DNA of 64,000 nt from Malania oleifera (GCF_029873635.1 NC_080419.1:67099323-67163322), one strand, 5' to 3'. Positions 27,601 through 34,997 are shown, counted from the stretch's first letter. The notes: generated by a model from the letters alone, not told the origin. Translations and numbers: made by a program.

Positions 27601-30600
27601 TTTACATTGTAAGTAGAATCCTACGATCCGATCCAGCGGACCCTCTCAACGATCTTATGTAGGATCCCAATTCTAACAACCTTGGTCATGAGTGACTTTT
27701 TAAGTGTGGAATAGTGGGGCATTGGCAAGGGTAAGAAAGCTAAGTGCTGTAGCAGTGTGCCTGCTTTCCTCTACCCTGGATTTTGTGGAAAAGGGTCCAT
27801 ATATCCACATCAAACCACTACAAAGAGATTGTGAACCCTCACCATCTTTTCTATATATCCTTTGTCCTTAGAAGTGGTTGGGGGTACAGAATTTACTCAA
27901 CTATTCGAATAATGGAAAAGGGAGAGGTCCTCAAAGAAAATCTACACTCCCACTTCCCTTTTATTTGAATTTTCAAAAGGTGAAATTTTGCAAACAAAAT
28001 TGGGTGGCCTCCACAATAAGAGTGAGAGCTCACTCTTCCTCTATGAAGGGTTCATCAGCAACATTAGAAGGGCACTATTACTTCACCCTTTGTCTTACTC
28101 TCTCCAATTTGTTGATTTCTTTACTTAATCACACATCAATGCCCATTTCAAGTTTCTACATGGCAAACTCTGGATGTTCTGTGTGCTTCCATCGTGAGGT
28201 TGGGAGGGGGGGTCACGTTTGAGTGTTACTGTGTGTTCTATACATACATGTATTTTATGTAATTATAATTAAAGAAAAGGGCATTTTTCCCTTTTGGTAG
28301 TCTAGGTTTTATTTTATTGAACCATGGTGTAATTATTCTCTTACAATGAATGAATATAATGGGTTTCAAGTTCAACATTTCAGCAATCTAAAAATGATAA
28401 CATGGTACCCTTGGTTTCTTAGATCAACTTGGGTTGTATGCAAAACATCCCTCATGCATTTTGTTCATATCACAGCTTCAATCATTTGCAAATATCTTTT
28501 CCACTCCCTTTTTAAGTCAAAGCAATCAATATTTTTGAATGACTAAAAGAAAAAGAAATTTCATGAGTCGTAATGAAAATAGATGACTAGGACCAAAACT
28601 ATGAAATCAAGGGCAAATACATCAACTTTCCTTTATATGTTGATACATAAATCACTTCCAATTTCAAATAGAAAACTCCAAAAAAAATTGGACAAATCTT
28701 AATCCTATTATCAACATTACTTTTGCTCCTTGACTTGAACTATTTAAGTTGTGGAATTGAGGCTTCATCAATCTACAAGTCCATTGGCATGATCAAATGG
28801 TTCCTTTAATGCATATACAAAATTTTATACGTTAATGTAATTATATTAAATCAAAATTACAAACATGTCCTCAATTAATTTTGTATACAGATTATCAAAA
28901 AATTTTAAAATTCATCTTAGTTTTGCATTTTCATCCACAATTCTATTTTGAAATTGAATAATATCTTAAGGTTTAATCCTCAATTCCAGAACCTCTTGAA
29001 CTTTCTAGCACTTCGTAACATAAATAATGATACCTGAATTTTGCATAAGCATTAGGTAATTCTTCTTCCACAGAAACATAAGCATACACAAACCAAAGTG
29101 CATAAATTCCAATTCAAAAGCTTTGTCAAAGAGGACAGTGCAAGAAAAGTGGAATCCACCACTCAAAAAACATCACACATATAAATCAAGCTCTCCAGGG
29201 ATTCCAATCAAGAGCAAACAAATCAACTACCATAGTATCTTGACCTTAAAAGAAGCATTATCCTTGCAAAATAAGAATGATCAATTACCAATTAAGTGTA
29301 TAAATCAGAAGATATAGCACTTTAAACACAAATTTTGGTTAAAAGTGAGCATCATTACTTTTCAAGCTGTATGGACCTAAGAGAAATTGGGTACAATTAG
29401 CAACTTTTGGTGTAATTTTACTTACTACTCCAAAAATTTAAAAATAAAAACGTCTTTTTTTAAAAAAATTTGCTCAATGTGCAAATATGGCACTTCCCAG
29501 AAGCAAGTCAGACAATAATTGAGGTAAAATTCATATCAAGAGGTACACTTCGTTTGAATTGAATGATTTGTAGAGAAAAGAAAATAAAGGAGAGGAATGG
29601 AAGGAGAGAAAATAAGTATCTTTTCTTTCCAAATTTCTCTTCAAATCACTCATTTGGATTGCACTTTATAAAACAAATGGAAAGAAAAAGAGAGAAATGG
29701 AGGGAAAGAAAATCCACTCATAATCTTATTTTTGAATCTCTTCAAAAGTGAGCAGTGTAAGAGAACTATGTGGTGGAACCTAAAAGGAGAAAATATAATA
29801 AAATATTAAAGATAAAATGATCAAAGATGGGGATTGGACTACAGAGGATGGGATAGATACAAATACTCTTTGGAGTAGATTAGCTAGCTCTATTAAAAAG
29901 ATAGCAAAAGAGATTTTAGGTGAATTAAGGGAAAGATTCTCGAATAGCAAAGAAAGTTGGTGGTGGGATAAAAATGTACAAAAAACCGTAAAGACAAAAA
30001 GAATTTGGTATAAAACATGGCAAAAATGTAGAAACAGGGATAACTTCGAAAATTATAAGGAGACGAGAAAAGATGCAAAAAAGACTGTTAGTGAAGCTAA
30101 ATACAAATCATTTCATAGTTTGTTTGATAGATTAGATACAAAAGAAGGGGAAAGAGATATGCTTAAACTTGCTAGAGCTAGAGAAAGGAAGAGTAAGGAC
30201 TTAGGAAATGTAAAATGTATAAAAAGTGAGGATGATGTTGTCTTGGTTAAGGACGAAGACATTAAAGAAAGATAGCGAAGTTACTTTAGTAAGTTGTTTA
30301 ATGAAAACCAAATTGAAGGTTTAAACTTAGGATTGTCAAATGAGGAAAAGACTAAAAATATGAAATTTATTCACAAAATTAGAGTTAATGAAGTTAAGTT
30401 TGCACTAAAAAAGATGAAAAATGGGAAAGCTATGGGACCAGATAACATCCCAATTGAAGTTTGGAAATGCTTAGGTGATAACGGAATTATATGGTTAACT
30501 AATTTATTTAATACAATTATAAGCACTAAGAAAATGTCAGATGAATGGAGGAAAAGCACTTTAATACCTATATACAAAAATAAAGGAGATATTCAAAATT

Positions 30601-33600
30601 GTAATAACTATTGTGGAATTAAACTTATGAGTCATACGATGAAACTATGGGAAAGAGTGGTTGAACAAAGATTAAGATTAGAAACGGAGGTCTCAAAAAA
30701 TCAATTTGGTTTTATGCCTAAGAGATCTACCATAGAAGCTATATATCTTTTAAGAAGATTAATGGAAAAGTTTAGGGAAAAGAAAAGGGACTTGCATATG
30801 ATATTTATTGACCTTTAGAAAGCATATGATAGGATACCTAGGGAAGTTCTATAGTAGGTTTTAGAAAAAAAGGGTGTATGTAGTAGGTATACTGATGTCA
30901 TTAAGGATACGTACGATAGAGTAATGACTAGTGTAAGGACTATAAATGGAGAAACTAGAGAATTTCCAATCACCATAGGTGTAGATCAAAGATTTGCTTT
31001 GAGTCCTTATCTTTTTGCTATAGTGATAGACCAACTGACTAAGAGTATTCAAAAGGAGGTTCCATGGTGTATGTTGTTTGCAGATGATATTGTATTAATT
31101 GATGAAACTAGAGACGAAATAGAGGTTGAGTTAGAATTATGGAAAGAGGCTTTAGGATAAGTAGAAATAAGACAAAATATATGAAATATAATTTTAGTAA
31201 TGATAGGAGGAATATTGGAGACAAAGTTAAACTTGATGATGAAAAAATAAATAGCACTTGTAGATTTCAATACCTTGGATCTATTATGCATGCTGAAGGA
31301 GAAATTGAAGATGATGCAATGCATAGAATTAAAGCAGGTTGGGTAAAATGGAGAAGTGCTTCAAGTGTGCTTTGTAATCCTAGAATACCCTTAAAATTAA
31401 AAGGAAAGTTTTATAGGACAGCTTTAATACCAGCTATGCTATATGGATCGGAATGTTGGGCAACGAAGAAACATAATATCTAAAAAGTAAAAGTTGCCGA
31501 GATGAGAATGTTTATATAGATAAGTGGTATAACATTGAAAGATAAATTAAGGAAAGAATATATTTGCGGTAAGTTAGGTGTAACTCCTATAGAAGATAAG
31601 ATAAGAGAGGGACGACTCAGATGGTATGGACACTTGCAACATAGGCCACATAGTACAACAGTGAGGAAAAGTGAATTGGTTACTGTGGGGGATAGTAGAA
31701 GGGGTAGGGGTAGACCTAAAATAACTTGAAAGGAGATAGTGAGTAAGGATTTAATATCCCTAAATCTGTCACAAGAAATGGTCCATGATCGCATCATAAA
31801 TTGGCGGAAAATGATTCATATAGCCGACCCCACCTAGTGGGAATTAAGGCTTGGCTTTGTTGTTGTTGTAGTTGTTTTTCAAAAGTGGGTAGATTTCTAG
31901 AGAAAAGATACTAACTTTGCAAAGTTTTTTCAAGACACCAAAAATACTTTTAGGGTCCGTTGGAGAAAAGATTTTGGTTGGGAAAAGGGAAAGGAAAGGG
32001 AAATGAGAAGGAAACTCATTTTCCATTGTATTTTTTCTTTGTATCAAATACTACTAAAAAATGAAAATTTATTCAAATATGATTAAAAATTAAGAAAAAT
32101 TAAATGCTAAAAAGATATAAAACCAAATTTTTTGTTCATTAATTTAATATAATTTTTATTTTGTTTCTCACTATCCTTGATAATCAGAGATGAGAAATTA
32201 GATTCCTTTATGTTTTCATTTTCTTTCTCTCATATTTTTTAAGTTCCAAAAAACGAGCCTTAAGAGAAAGAAAATTAATTATTTTATTTGAGAAATAAAA
32301 GATTATTTTACTAAAATAGTATTCAATCATTTCTTTCTCTTCAATAATGTAAATGATGAAGGAAAGTTAGGAAACTCATTTTCCACTATATGAAATCCCT
32401 CAATACCAAATACTACTAAAACCAAAATTTTATTTTAATATGATTAAAAATTAGGAAAAACTAAATATAAATGATGTGTAAAATCATATTTTTCTTCATT
32501 GATTTGGTATAATTTTTGTTTTCTTTTTCACTTTTCTTGATAACCAAACATAAAAAGGGGATTCCTTTTTCCTTTCCTTTCCCTAACATTTTCCAAGTTC
32601 CAAAAGGGCCTAAGAAAAAAATCACTCTCTTTCCTTTTTATTTCTTTTTAGTTATTCAAATAATATGAGAGATAACCCACTGTTTGTTTTCTTTTGTCTT
32701 TATTAAAACTAGTCATGGGCACGCACCACGTACGTGCTCTGCAACTCTATTTTTAATTTTTTTAAAAAATTTATTAAGAAAAAATGTCAAGACTTAAAGA
32801 ATATACGGGTATTTTGGGATAATTATAGAATATTACATAGATGTTTTGGATAATTATGAATAGTTATAGGGATATATTTTACATAATTACAATCTTATGT
32901 TCGGGAAAGATCTTGGATTTGAATTTGTGTAATATTGAATTTGTACAAATCCATCCAAATTCAAATCTATGATCCCAAATTCATGCTTCTGAACACAGCC
33001 TAAGGGTTATTTGGGATAGAATGAATTGTTATAGGGGCATTTTAAAATAAGTATAGATAGTTATAAGGATTAATTTCATACTTTTGAAAAAATACACCAA
33101 GGGAAGATCTCCTTTATGGTATTATAGATTAGAGACTAACAATTATCATTTCCTTTCTTTACTCCTCCAATTATTCAAACAAAATGGTGATATTCAAAGA
33201 AAAATAAGTAATAGACATAAAAAAAAAAAACAAAATATGCAAAGAAGGGTTTATAGATAACGCAAATAAAAACAAAGCGCCCCACCTACCCCAAAAAATA
33301 TATATAAAAAAAATTAAATAAAATAAACGATGCGTAAGGGAAAGACCTTTGATCGATTCCAACTCGAGGGAAGAAAGCTGCACGCCATTGGCGGATTGAA
33401 ACTCGTCGAGAAGGAAAGACAGCTGCTGAGAGGCCGACGCTACTTCAACTGTTTTGCAGTTGTCATTATTGTTGCTATTGATTTCAGTGTTCCCCTCGTT
33501 CTTGTTTCTATTCTTGGTGTTGGCTTTAACATTCTTCTTCTTAGACTTTATCTTGGGTCCGCGAGGACGCAGAGATTTGCTTGGGTTCTTGGTAGAGGGT

Positions 33601-33635
33601 TTTGTAGGATCCTTCTCCGATTTCAAGCTCACCAT
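597..33635 (-). CDS. CMSS1: CMSS1/Cms1-family ribosome-biogenesis protein, six exons over 33 kb
   Basis: Spliced minus-strand gene. Exons in order: 33635-33347, 25113-24918, 24724-24652, 12727-12678, 6985-6872 and 720-597 (stop TAG at 599-597). All five introns are GT-AG and the phases fit exactly, giving 846 nt and 281 residues. The N-terminus (about 1-60) is Lys/Arg/Asn-rich and probably directs the protein to the nucleolus. Residues from about 66 onward match the plant CMSS1 family as I know it: QLSFLLDEFQSANGVQLSS, then GKHMKAAFGQLWKEVLC, GFRPLTKEC, VSLLKNRVNI, a GTP-T/S-R-IKKLI motif like DEAD-box motif Ib, and LAVVVLD, a degenerate DEAD position. The family is a helicase-like, probably non-catalytic factor of the U3-containing 90S pre-ribosome. 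The ATG is the first after an in-frame TAG at 33692-33690. No frameshift or stop is seen, so the gene looks intact despite its transposon-filled introns. Expression is not shown by sequence. Confidence 0.88.
721..2290. other. Intron 5, AT-rich part
   Basis: Non-coding, made mostly of TTAATTA/ATTAATA-like repeats (1040-1440). A CT microsatellite lies at 1730-1752. Short ORFs here show no recognisable protein. Confidence 0.5.
1730..1752. repeat. (CT)n microsatellite
   Basis: About eleven CT units in a row, in intron 5 of the CMSS1 gene. Confidence 0.9.
2543..3193 (+). pseudogene. RTE LINE endonuclease domain, remnant
   Basis: Longest open stretch of the LINE (216 codons). It covers NVISVYAPQTG through the C-terminal QIDFFLTKN and STQH-like (ATQH) motifs of exonuclease-endonuclease-phosphatase domains. 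The usual GDLNGH motif reads GTYLNGH, so a metal-binding Asp is replaced. The MITE interrupts the LINE about 40 bp further on. It is not a host gene. Confidence 0.82.
3241..3844. mobile_element. hAT-type MITE inserted in the RTE LINE
   Basis: 604 bp. The ends are inverted repeats starting TAGGGGAGTAC and TAGGACTGTAC. Exact 8-bp target duplications CTAACACT flank it at 3233-3240 and 3845-3852. The subterminal parts are rich in CCGAAACCGAAA-type repeats, and an (AT)n run lies at 3425-3456. There is no coding capacity. The 8-bp duplication points to the hAT superfamily. Confidence 0.9.
3845..5870 (+). pseudogene. RTE LINE reverse transcriptase, remnant
   Basis: Resumes after the MITE. Recognisable pieces are RARERKCKDFGDVKCIK, ALKKMKSGK, KIYKCLGDK.IIWLTNLFN, the palm motif at about 5025-5060 and ISRNKTEYMK. 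The catalytic FADD is FADN here, whereas copy 2 keeps FADD. Several stops and frameshifts are present. Confidence 0.82.
5876..6871. other. Intron 5, donor-proximal part
   Basis: AT-rich sequence resembling 1040-1440, then a duplicated block containing TTTTTCTCATATTTATC and AATGAACCAAAACAAGCAAAA at about 6670-6735 and 6755-6810. No gene seen. Confidence 0.45.
6872..6985 (-). CDS. CMSS1: CMSS1 exon 5
   Basis: 114 nt. The acceptor is gattgcag before GATTAAG and the donor is AAGTCAG followed by gtttga. It encodes IKKLIDIEALGLSRLAVVV, then LDTHVDVKGYSLFTLPQV and part of an Arg codon. VVVLD is where DEAD-box proteins carry motif II. Confidence 0.88.
7728..7983. repeat. Two-copy tandem duplication, period 129 bp
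   Basis: Units start at 7728 and 7857, each with CCATGCTTGCAGGGG, diverged by roughly a fifth with small indels. Intron 4, non-coding. The sequence from 6986 to 7727 shows nothing recognisable. Confidence 0.75.
8215..9284. repeat. AT-rich degenerate repeat field
   Basis: The phrase GATGAATTATAT.A.T followed by AGAAAATATTAA recurs at irregular spacing (about 8420, 8545, 8690, 8725, 9170, 9260). Its neighbours resemble TATTATATAATA.ATTATTGTTA. It looks like an old tandem or satellite-like array in intron 4. Confidence 0.55.
9285..9535 (+). mobile_element. L1-type LINE 3' end fragment
   Basis: Reads ASVWYVSHGNFMGSF and the hydrophobic 3' tail, ending with the ...TTGCTATCAAAAAATAATAAT A-rich end seen in other L1 pieces here (about 18250, 24600). 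Severely 5'-truncated. Confidence 0.7.
9883..10681. mobile_element. hAT-like non-autonomous element, 799 bp
   Basis: Terminal inverted repeats start CATGGTTTTAAATAACA and, from the other end, CATGGTTTTAAATCACA. They are flanked by near-identical 8-bp duplications GACTGATG (9875-9882) and GATTGATG (10682-10689). The subterminal parts are rich in GTAAC/GTTACG words. No coding capacity. Confidence 0.78.
11150..11443 (-). pseudogene. Ty3/gypsy gag remnant with primer-binding site
   Basis: On the minus strand, a TTTGGTATCAGAGG primer-site-like sequence (about 11428-11442) follows a possible LTR end CTGTGTCA. Downstream, a decayed gag reads MLEQGNLSVLYYARKFVY then AERCGGSEDKKL, typical of plant gypsy capsids. 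It is broken by stops. The LTR would lie at about 11444-12000 and beyond, with uncertain limits. Confidence 0.6.
12021..12413. repeat. Two-copy tandem duplication, period 202 bp
   Basis: Units start at 12021 and 12223. Both contain CACCCTTTATATAGACTT and AGACTCCAAAAGAACTACTC. They are highly similar, so the duplication is fairly recent. It may be part of the LTR next to the gag relic. Confidence 0.85.
12620..12652. repeat. (TG)n(GA)n compound microsatellite
   Basis: Lies 26 bp into intron 4 past the donor of CMSS1 exon 4. Length variation would sit close to a splice site of a 50-nt micro-exon. Confidence 0.9.
12678..12727 (-). CDS. CMSS1: CMSS1 exon 4 (50-nt micro-exon)
   Basis: Only 50 nt, flanked by introns of 11.9 and 5.7 kb. 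The acceptor is ggtgcag before GTATCC and the donor is ACCAG followed by gttagt. It encodes VSLLKNRVNIAGGTPT plus two bases of Arg, which is the motif-Ib-like GTP-T/S-R stretch. Confidence 0.86.
13189..13220. repeat. (CA)n(TA)n microsatellite
   Basis: Alternating purine-pyrimidine tract in intron 3. Several imperfect ATACAT repeats follow to about 13285. Confidence 0.85.
13458..13473. repeat. C16 homopolymer
   Basis: Sixteen consecutive C in an otherwise AT-rich intron. The surrounding 12728-14330 shows no gene or clear transposon. The exact length could be a sequencing artefact. Confidence 0.8.
14330..14757. mobile_element. hAT-type MITE relic related to 3241-3844
   Basis: The right end, read inwards, is TACGGGTGTACAAAATTTACC, close to the terminal repeat of the MITE at 3241-3844. 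The inside carries the same AACCGAAACC/GGTTTTCGG words. The left terminus is not recognisable, so the limits are approximate. Confidence 0.6.
15330..17190 (+). pseudogene. L1-type LINE ORF1 remnant joined to a T-rich 3' tail
   Basis: Decayed plus-strand ORF1. Readable parts include the segment at 15420-15540, GLPVHQENAEKYLCVQGI at about 16335, WGYVFDINSKFHSDFVCDGG at about 16635 and FLDKMGLWFSDP at about 16880. The same order and words occur in the minus-strand copy at 21697-22160. ORF1 is followed directly by a T-rich tail (17030-17110), not by an ORF2. Confidence 0.65.
17212..17498 (-). mobile_element. TRIM-type miniature LTR retrotransposon, 287 bp
   Basis: Two short LTRs, 17427-17498 (5' on the minus strand, 72 bp) and 17212-17271 (60 bp, with an internal deletion), start TGTTAAAGC and end AATCTAACA. 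The 5' LTR is followed immediately on the minus strand by TGGTATCAGAGC (17426-17415), an initiator-methionine tRNA primer site. A GCGGGGGAG purine tract precedes the 3' LTR. The flanks GTGTT/GTGTC are a likely 5-bp target duplication. Internal sequence is under 160 bp, with no coding capacity. Confidence 0.85.
17500..18250 (+). pseudogene. L1-type LINE ORF2 C-terminus (zf-RVT) and 3' end
   Basis: ORF2 zinc-binding region CILCFDCSESVSHLFLHC at about 17715-17770, then AWKVWNKLFNYFGKSWD, ASLWCVG-type end and a short A-rich terminus at 18241-18250. The C-x2-C and H-x4-C spacing fits the RT zinc-binding domain of plant L1 elements. 5'-truncated, with frameshifts. Confidence 0.78.
18622..19026 (+). 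repeat. 5' LTR of the gypsy derivative
   Basis: 405 bp. Shares TATTATGTGTATTTTGGGGG, GTAGCAGTTGATGAATTTGAA and CTCCATGGCTGCAG with the 3' LTR. A CCTTCCCCTTCCCC tract near its end is shorter in the partner. Confidence 0.9.
19281..19966. mobile_element. MITE-like inverted-repeat insertion in the gypsy element
   Basis: Begins TTAAATTTCC and ends GAAATTTAA. Both subterminal regions are dense in GAAATTTC/CAAAATTT words in opposite orientation. No exact target duplication was found, so the limits are tentative. Confidence 0.5.
20660..20810 (+). pseudogene. Ty3/gypsy protease-region remnant
   Basis: Plus-strand reading TLGSPWLNDLGVTQGHENTY then VFHYNGNKI resembles the LGRPWQYD...DGRTNTY block after gypsy proteases. 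Stops surround it. This is the only pol evidence in the element. Confidence 0.6.
21098..21475 (+). repeat. 3' LTR of the gypsy derivative
   Basis: 378 bp, clearly homologous to 18622-19026 with many substitutions and small deletions. The insertion is therefore not recent. Confidence 0.9.
21697..22163 (-). pseudogene. L1 ORF1 C-terminal remnant
   Basis: Contains MDEFQEQFGYVSDSSN and ILDKMGLWLLDPGGQE, homologous to DEFRQQFGFSLESSK and FLDKMGLWFSDP in the plus-strand copy at 16460-16952. It ends at KIMMERF and passes into the same kind of T-rich 3' tail. Confidence 0.65.
22628..23271 (-). pseudogene. L1 ORF2 3'-terminal fragment
   Basis: Minus strand reads VGWALCFSIKADSLQLGKTS, RKDRQLMEVRLICSLKG, ASLWCVQFGIFRGNSFLEIQ and a hydrophobic tail. 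It ends in an A-run (T-run near 22630 on the plus strand). Same 3' end family as 9285-9535. Frameshifted and truncated. Confidence 0.68.
23219..23406. repeat. 53-nt near-perfect inverted repeat
   Basis: Arms 23219-23271 and 23354-23406 are reverse complements with only two mismatches in 53 nt, around an 82-nt spacer. The left arm is the 5' edge of the L1 fragment. The right arm lies in the ORF1-like reading SLKLAQKQFFKNGP. Confidence 0.9.
24652..24724 (-). CDS. CMSS1: CMSS1 exon 3
   Basis: 73 nt, separated from exon 2 by the only short intron (193 bp). The acceptor is tgtttcag and the donor is GATCAG followed by gtaggt. It completes an Arg codon and encodes GFRPLTKECPAAKLFSKHM followed by KVEDQ, leaving phase 0. 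Confidence 0.88.
24918..25113 (-). CDS. CMSS1: CMSS1 exon 2
   Basis: 196 nt. The acceptor is atatgtag before ATACATGC. With the G from exon 1 it reads DTCILELSQ and continues to SASRSLELLR. The donor is CTCAG followed by gtttgtgg. It carries the KAAFGQLWKEVLCNGQLLEG segment typical of plant family members. Confidence 0.88.
25114..26495. other. Intron 1, exon-2-proximal part
   Basis: AT-rich and non-coding. A block near 25870 (TTTGTCATGTCCCCCATAT) resembles 15100-15130 and may be shared repeat sequence. Nothing else is recognised. Confidence 0.4.
26504..27684. mobile_element. hAT-like non-autonomous element, about 1.18 kb
   Basis: The ends read inwards are CATGGTTATCAAAATCTCGA and CAAGGTTGTTAGAATTGGGA. 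Imperfect 8-bp duplications GTTATGAC (26496-26503) and GTCATGAG (27685-27692) flank it. Subterminal blocks are rich in GGATC/GATCC words (TAGGATCCCAAT). No transposase is seen inside. Confidence 0.72.
27693..29740. other. Intron 1 filler without recognised gene
   Basis: AT-rich with short ORFs only. 27780-28300 is less AT-rich and may be an old retroelement piece, but I found no protein signature. Confidence 0.35.
29756..31875 (+). mobile_element. RTE-clade LINE, copy 2, 5'-truncated with TSD
   Basis: Starts inside the element, just before the RT. It ends after IADPT and a TTGTTGTTGTAGTTG tail. Flanking TTCAAAAGTGAGCAG (29741-29755) and TTCAAAAGTGGGTAG (31876-31890) match at 13 of 15 positions and are taken as the target-site duplication. 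It is antisense to CMSS1 in intron 1 and much better preserved than copy 1. Confidence 0.88.
29817..31729 (+). pseudogene. RTE LINE reverse transcriptase, near-complete but broken
   Basis: Consecutive open pieces at 29817-30275, 30294-30818, 30924-31160, 31139-31483 and 31535-31729. In order they carry ESWWWDKNVQKTVKTKR, KMKNGKAMGPDNIPIEVWKC, KNQFGFMPKRSTIEAIYLL, MIFIDL then KAYDRIP, the catalytic WCMLFADDIVLID (FADD intact) and the C-terminal LRWYGHLQHRP. Five or so stops and frameshifts separate them, so no functional product is expected. Confidence 0.86.
31949..32616. repeat. Tandem pair of MITE-like repeats
   Basis: Two homologous blocks (about 31949-32265 and 32350-32616) share GAAACTCATTTTCCA, AAATACTACTAAAA and ATGATTAAAAATTA. 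They end in AAGTTCCAAAA followed by GCCTTA/GCCTAA. The outer ends, TAGGGTCCGTTGG and (inverted) TAGGCCCTTTTGG, look like terminal repeats. No clear target duplication. Confidence 0.6.
32617..33346. other. Intron 1, exon-1-proximal part
   Basis: Non-coding. It contains a short GC-richer piece GGGCACGCACCACGTACG at about 32717, of a kind seen at repeat ends. Nothing else is recognised. Confidence 0.4.
33347..33635 (-). CDS. CMSS1: CMSS1 exon 1 (start codon, basic N-terminus)
   Basis: Encodes the first 96 residues plus one base of codon 97. It begins MVSLKSEKDPTK, passes through a Lys/Asn-rich stretch and ends SSLELESIK. The splice donor follows ATCAAAG as gtcttt. The phase-1 base G joins exon 2 to make Asp. 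Confidence 0.88.
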
Positions 33636-33812
33636 TCTAGTTCTTGTTTCTACTGCTTCACTGTCTGGCCTTATGCCTCTTATCAGTCGCTAACGCTGTG
33701 TTTGCCGTTTATAGTTGCTGGAGGGGCGTAGGGTTAGCGTACCTAAAGCATCCGACCGATAGACAAATAATACCCCTTATGCCTCTTATCAGTCGCTAAC
33801 GCTGTGTTTGCC
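33636..33812 (-). promoter_or_regulatory. CMSS1 5' UTR and presumed proximal promoter
   Basis: Only about 177 bp separate the CMSS1 start codon from the end of the 8 kb inverted-repeat element. The segment holds an in-frame stop at 33692-33690 and the first copy of a 40-bp direct repeat. I see no convincing TATA box in it. Confidence 0.45.
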
Positions 33813-33816
33813 GTTT
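33671..33816. repeat. 40-bp direct repeat, 106-bp offset
   Basis: TTATGCCTCTTATCAGTCGC and the following 20 bases occur identically at 33671-33709 and 33777-33815. The second copy runs straight into the terminus of the large element. The identity suggests a recent event. Confidence 0.9.
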
Positions 33817-33900
33817 TCCCGTTTTAACTTTTTTTTTTTTTTAAATATATAATAAATAATACCTCTTTCTAGAAAGTATTTTTCAGAATAACTTTAACAT

Positions 33901-34201
33901 AATCTCGCTATTTGAAATAGAGATATTTAACAAATCTCACTACTTGAAATAGCAAGATTTGCTACGTATACAACTCGGTTGGCTGGCACGCGTTCGTGTC
34001 AAATTGGGCCTGACATGCATTTAAATCTCGCTACTTGAAGTAACGATATTTAACAAATCTCGCTACTTGAAGTAACGATATTTAACAAATCTCGCTACTT
34101 GGAGTAGCAAGATTTGTTACGTATGCAAGTCGGTTGGCTGCCACGCGTTCGTGCCAAATTGGGCCTGATATTTAAATCTCGCTACTCCAAGTAGCGAGAT
34201 T
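33901..34201. repeat. Left subterminal hairpin cluster
   Basis: Six copies of the AATCTCGCTACT...AGTAGCGAGATT palindrome, at 33901, 33933, 34024, 34056, 34088 and 34175. The last is perfect, with 12-nt arms and a 3-nt loop. A direct repeat with TCGGTTGGCTGGCACGCGTT-like sequence (about 33975 and 34127) lies between them. Confidence 0.88.
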
Positions 34202-34439
34202 TTCTGTGCACCTAGGTTAACCCTTTATTATTTATTAATAATTAATTAAATTAGAAATTCTTCAGTTATTTATTTAAATTATTATTTAATAGTTAATTAA
34301 ATTACAGTTCGTAATTTAGTTAAAAATATTTATTTATTAAAAATTAATGTAACAGTCATACAATATAAATATACACTAATTAAAAAGATACGCTTTTGAG
34401 GCCTAATGATTTGTTCATAATTCTCCCCCTAAAGCTGCA

Positions 34440-34640
34440 CTATAAATATCAAATGGTCAAAGTTTTTCTCATAAAATTGAACAAAACCAACAACTAATCC
34501 CTTGATAAATAAATTTGCAAGTTGCATCCTGGATGAGATGTATGCAGTGCAAATATCTATATTCACAAGTTACACATGCACAAAATGGCAATCAACTTCA
34601 TATGCTTAGTTCGCTCACAGAACACTAGGTTTGAAGTTAT
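34440..34640 (-). pseudogene. Ty1/copia RNase H C-terminal scrap
   Basis: Minus strand reads EVDCHFVHV then DICTAYISSRMQLANLF and IKGL, matching the HERTKHIEVDCHFVR...QLADIFTKGL end of copia polyproteins. Broken at several places. Confidence 0.7.
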
Positions 34641-34997
34641 ATGCACTACATAGTTAGAATCTCATAAGTCACGATTTGATTCAAATGATTTGTATCAATT
34701 CCACACCAAAATCAATTCAAATATAACAAACGAATCTAAAACCAATTGAATAATTACAAGTCTATCAATTCAACTCATGAATGTAATGAGTCAATTCGAA
34801 TCTATCGATTCACACAATTTTGGACCTATCATATTTATTCCTTGTTTACTTAAGTTTTGTGCTAAAGAAAATGAAAACTAGAACTTTAGGTCTTTTGCTG
34901 CCTTCATAAAACCAAAACCATTATTCACTCTTGGAGGAGTATAGTGTTCTACCATTGAGGGGCAAAACATTCACTAGATAAGGCCATTTAGCATTGT

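Noticed and set aside
33330-33731. A 133-codon plus-strand ORF over exon 1
   Set aside because: It is the complement of CMSS1 exon 1, whose minus-strand reading has family motifs and a fitting splice donor.
34175-34201. A microRNA precursor
   Set aside because: A 12-bp stem with a 3-nt loop is too short for a plant miRNA precursor. It occurs as one of many copies at an element end.
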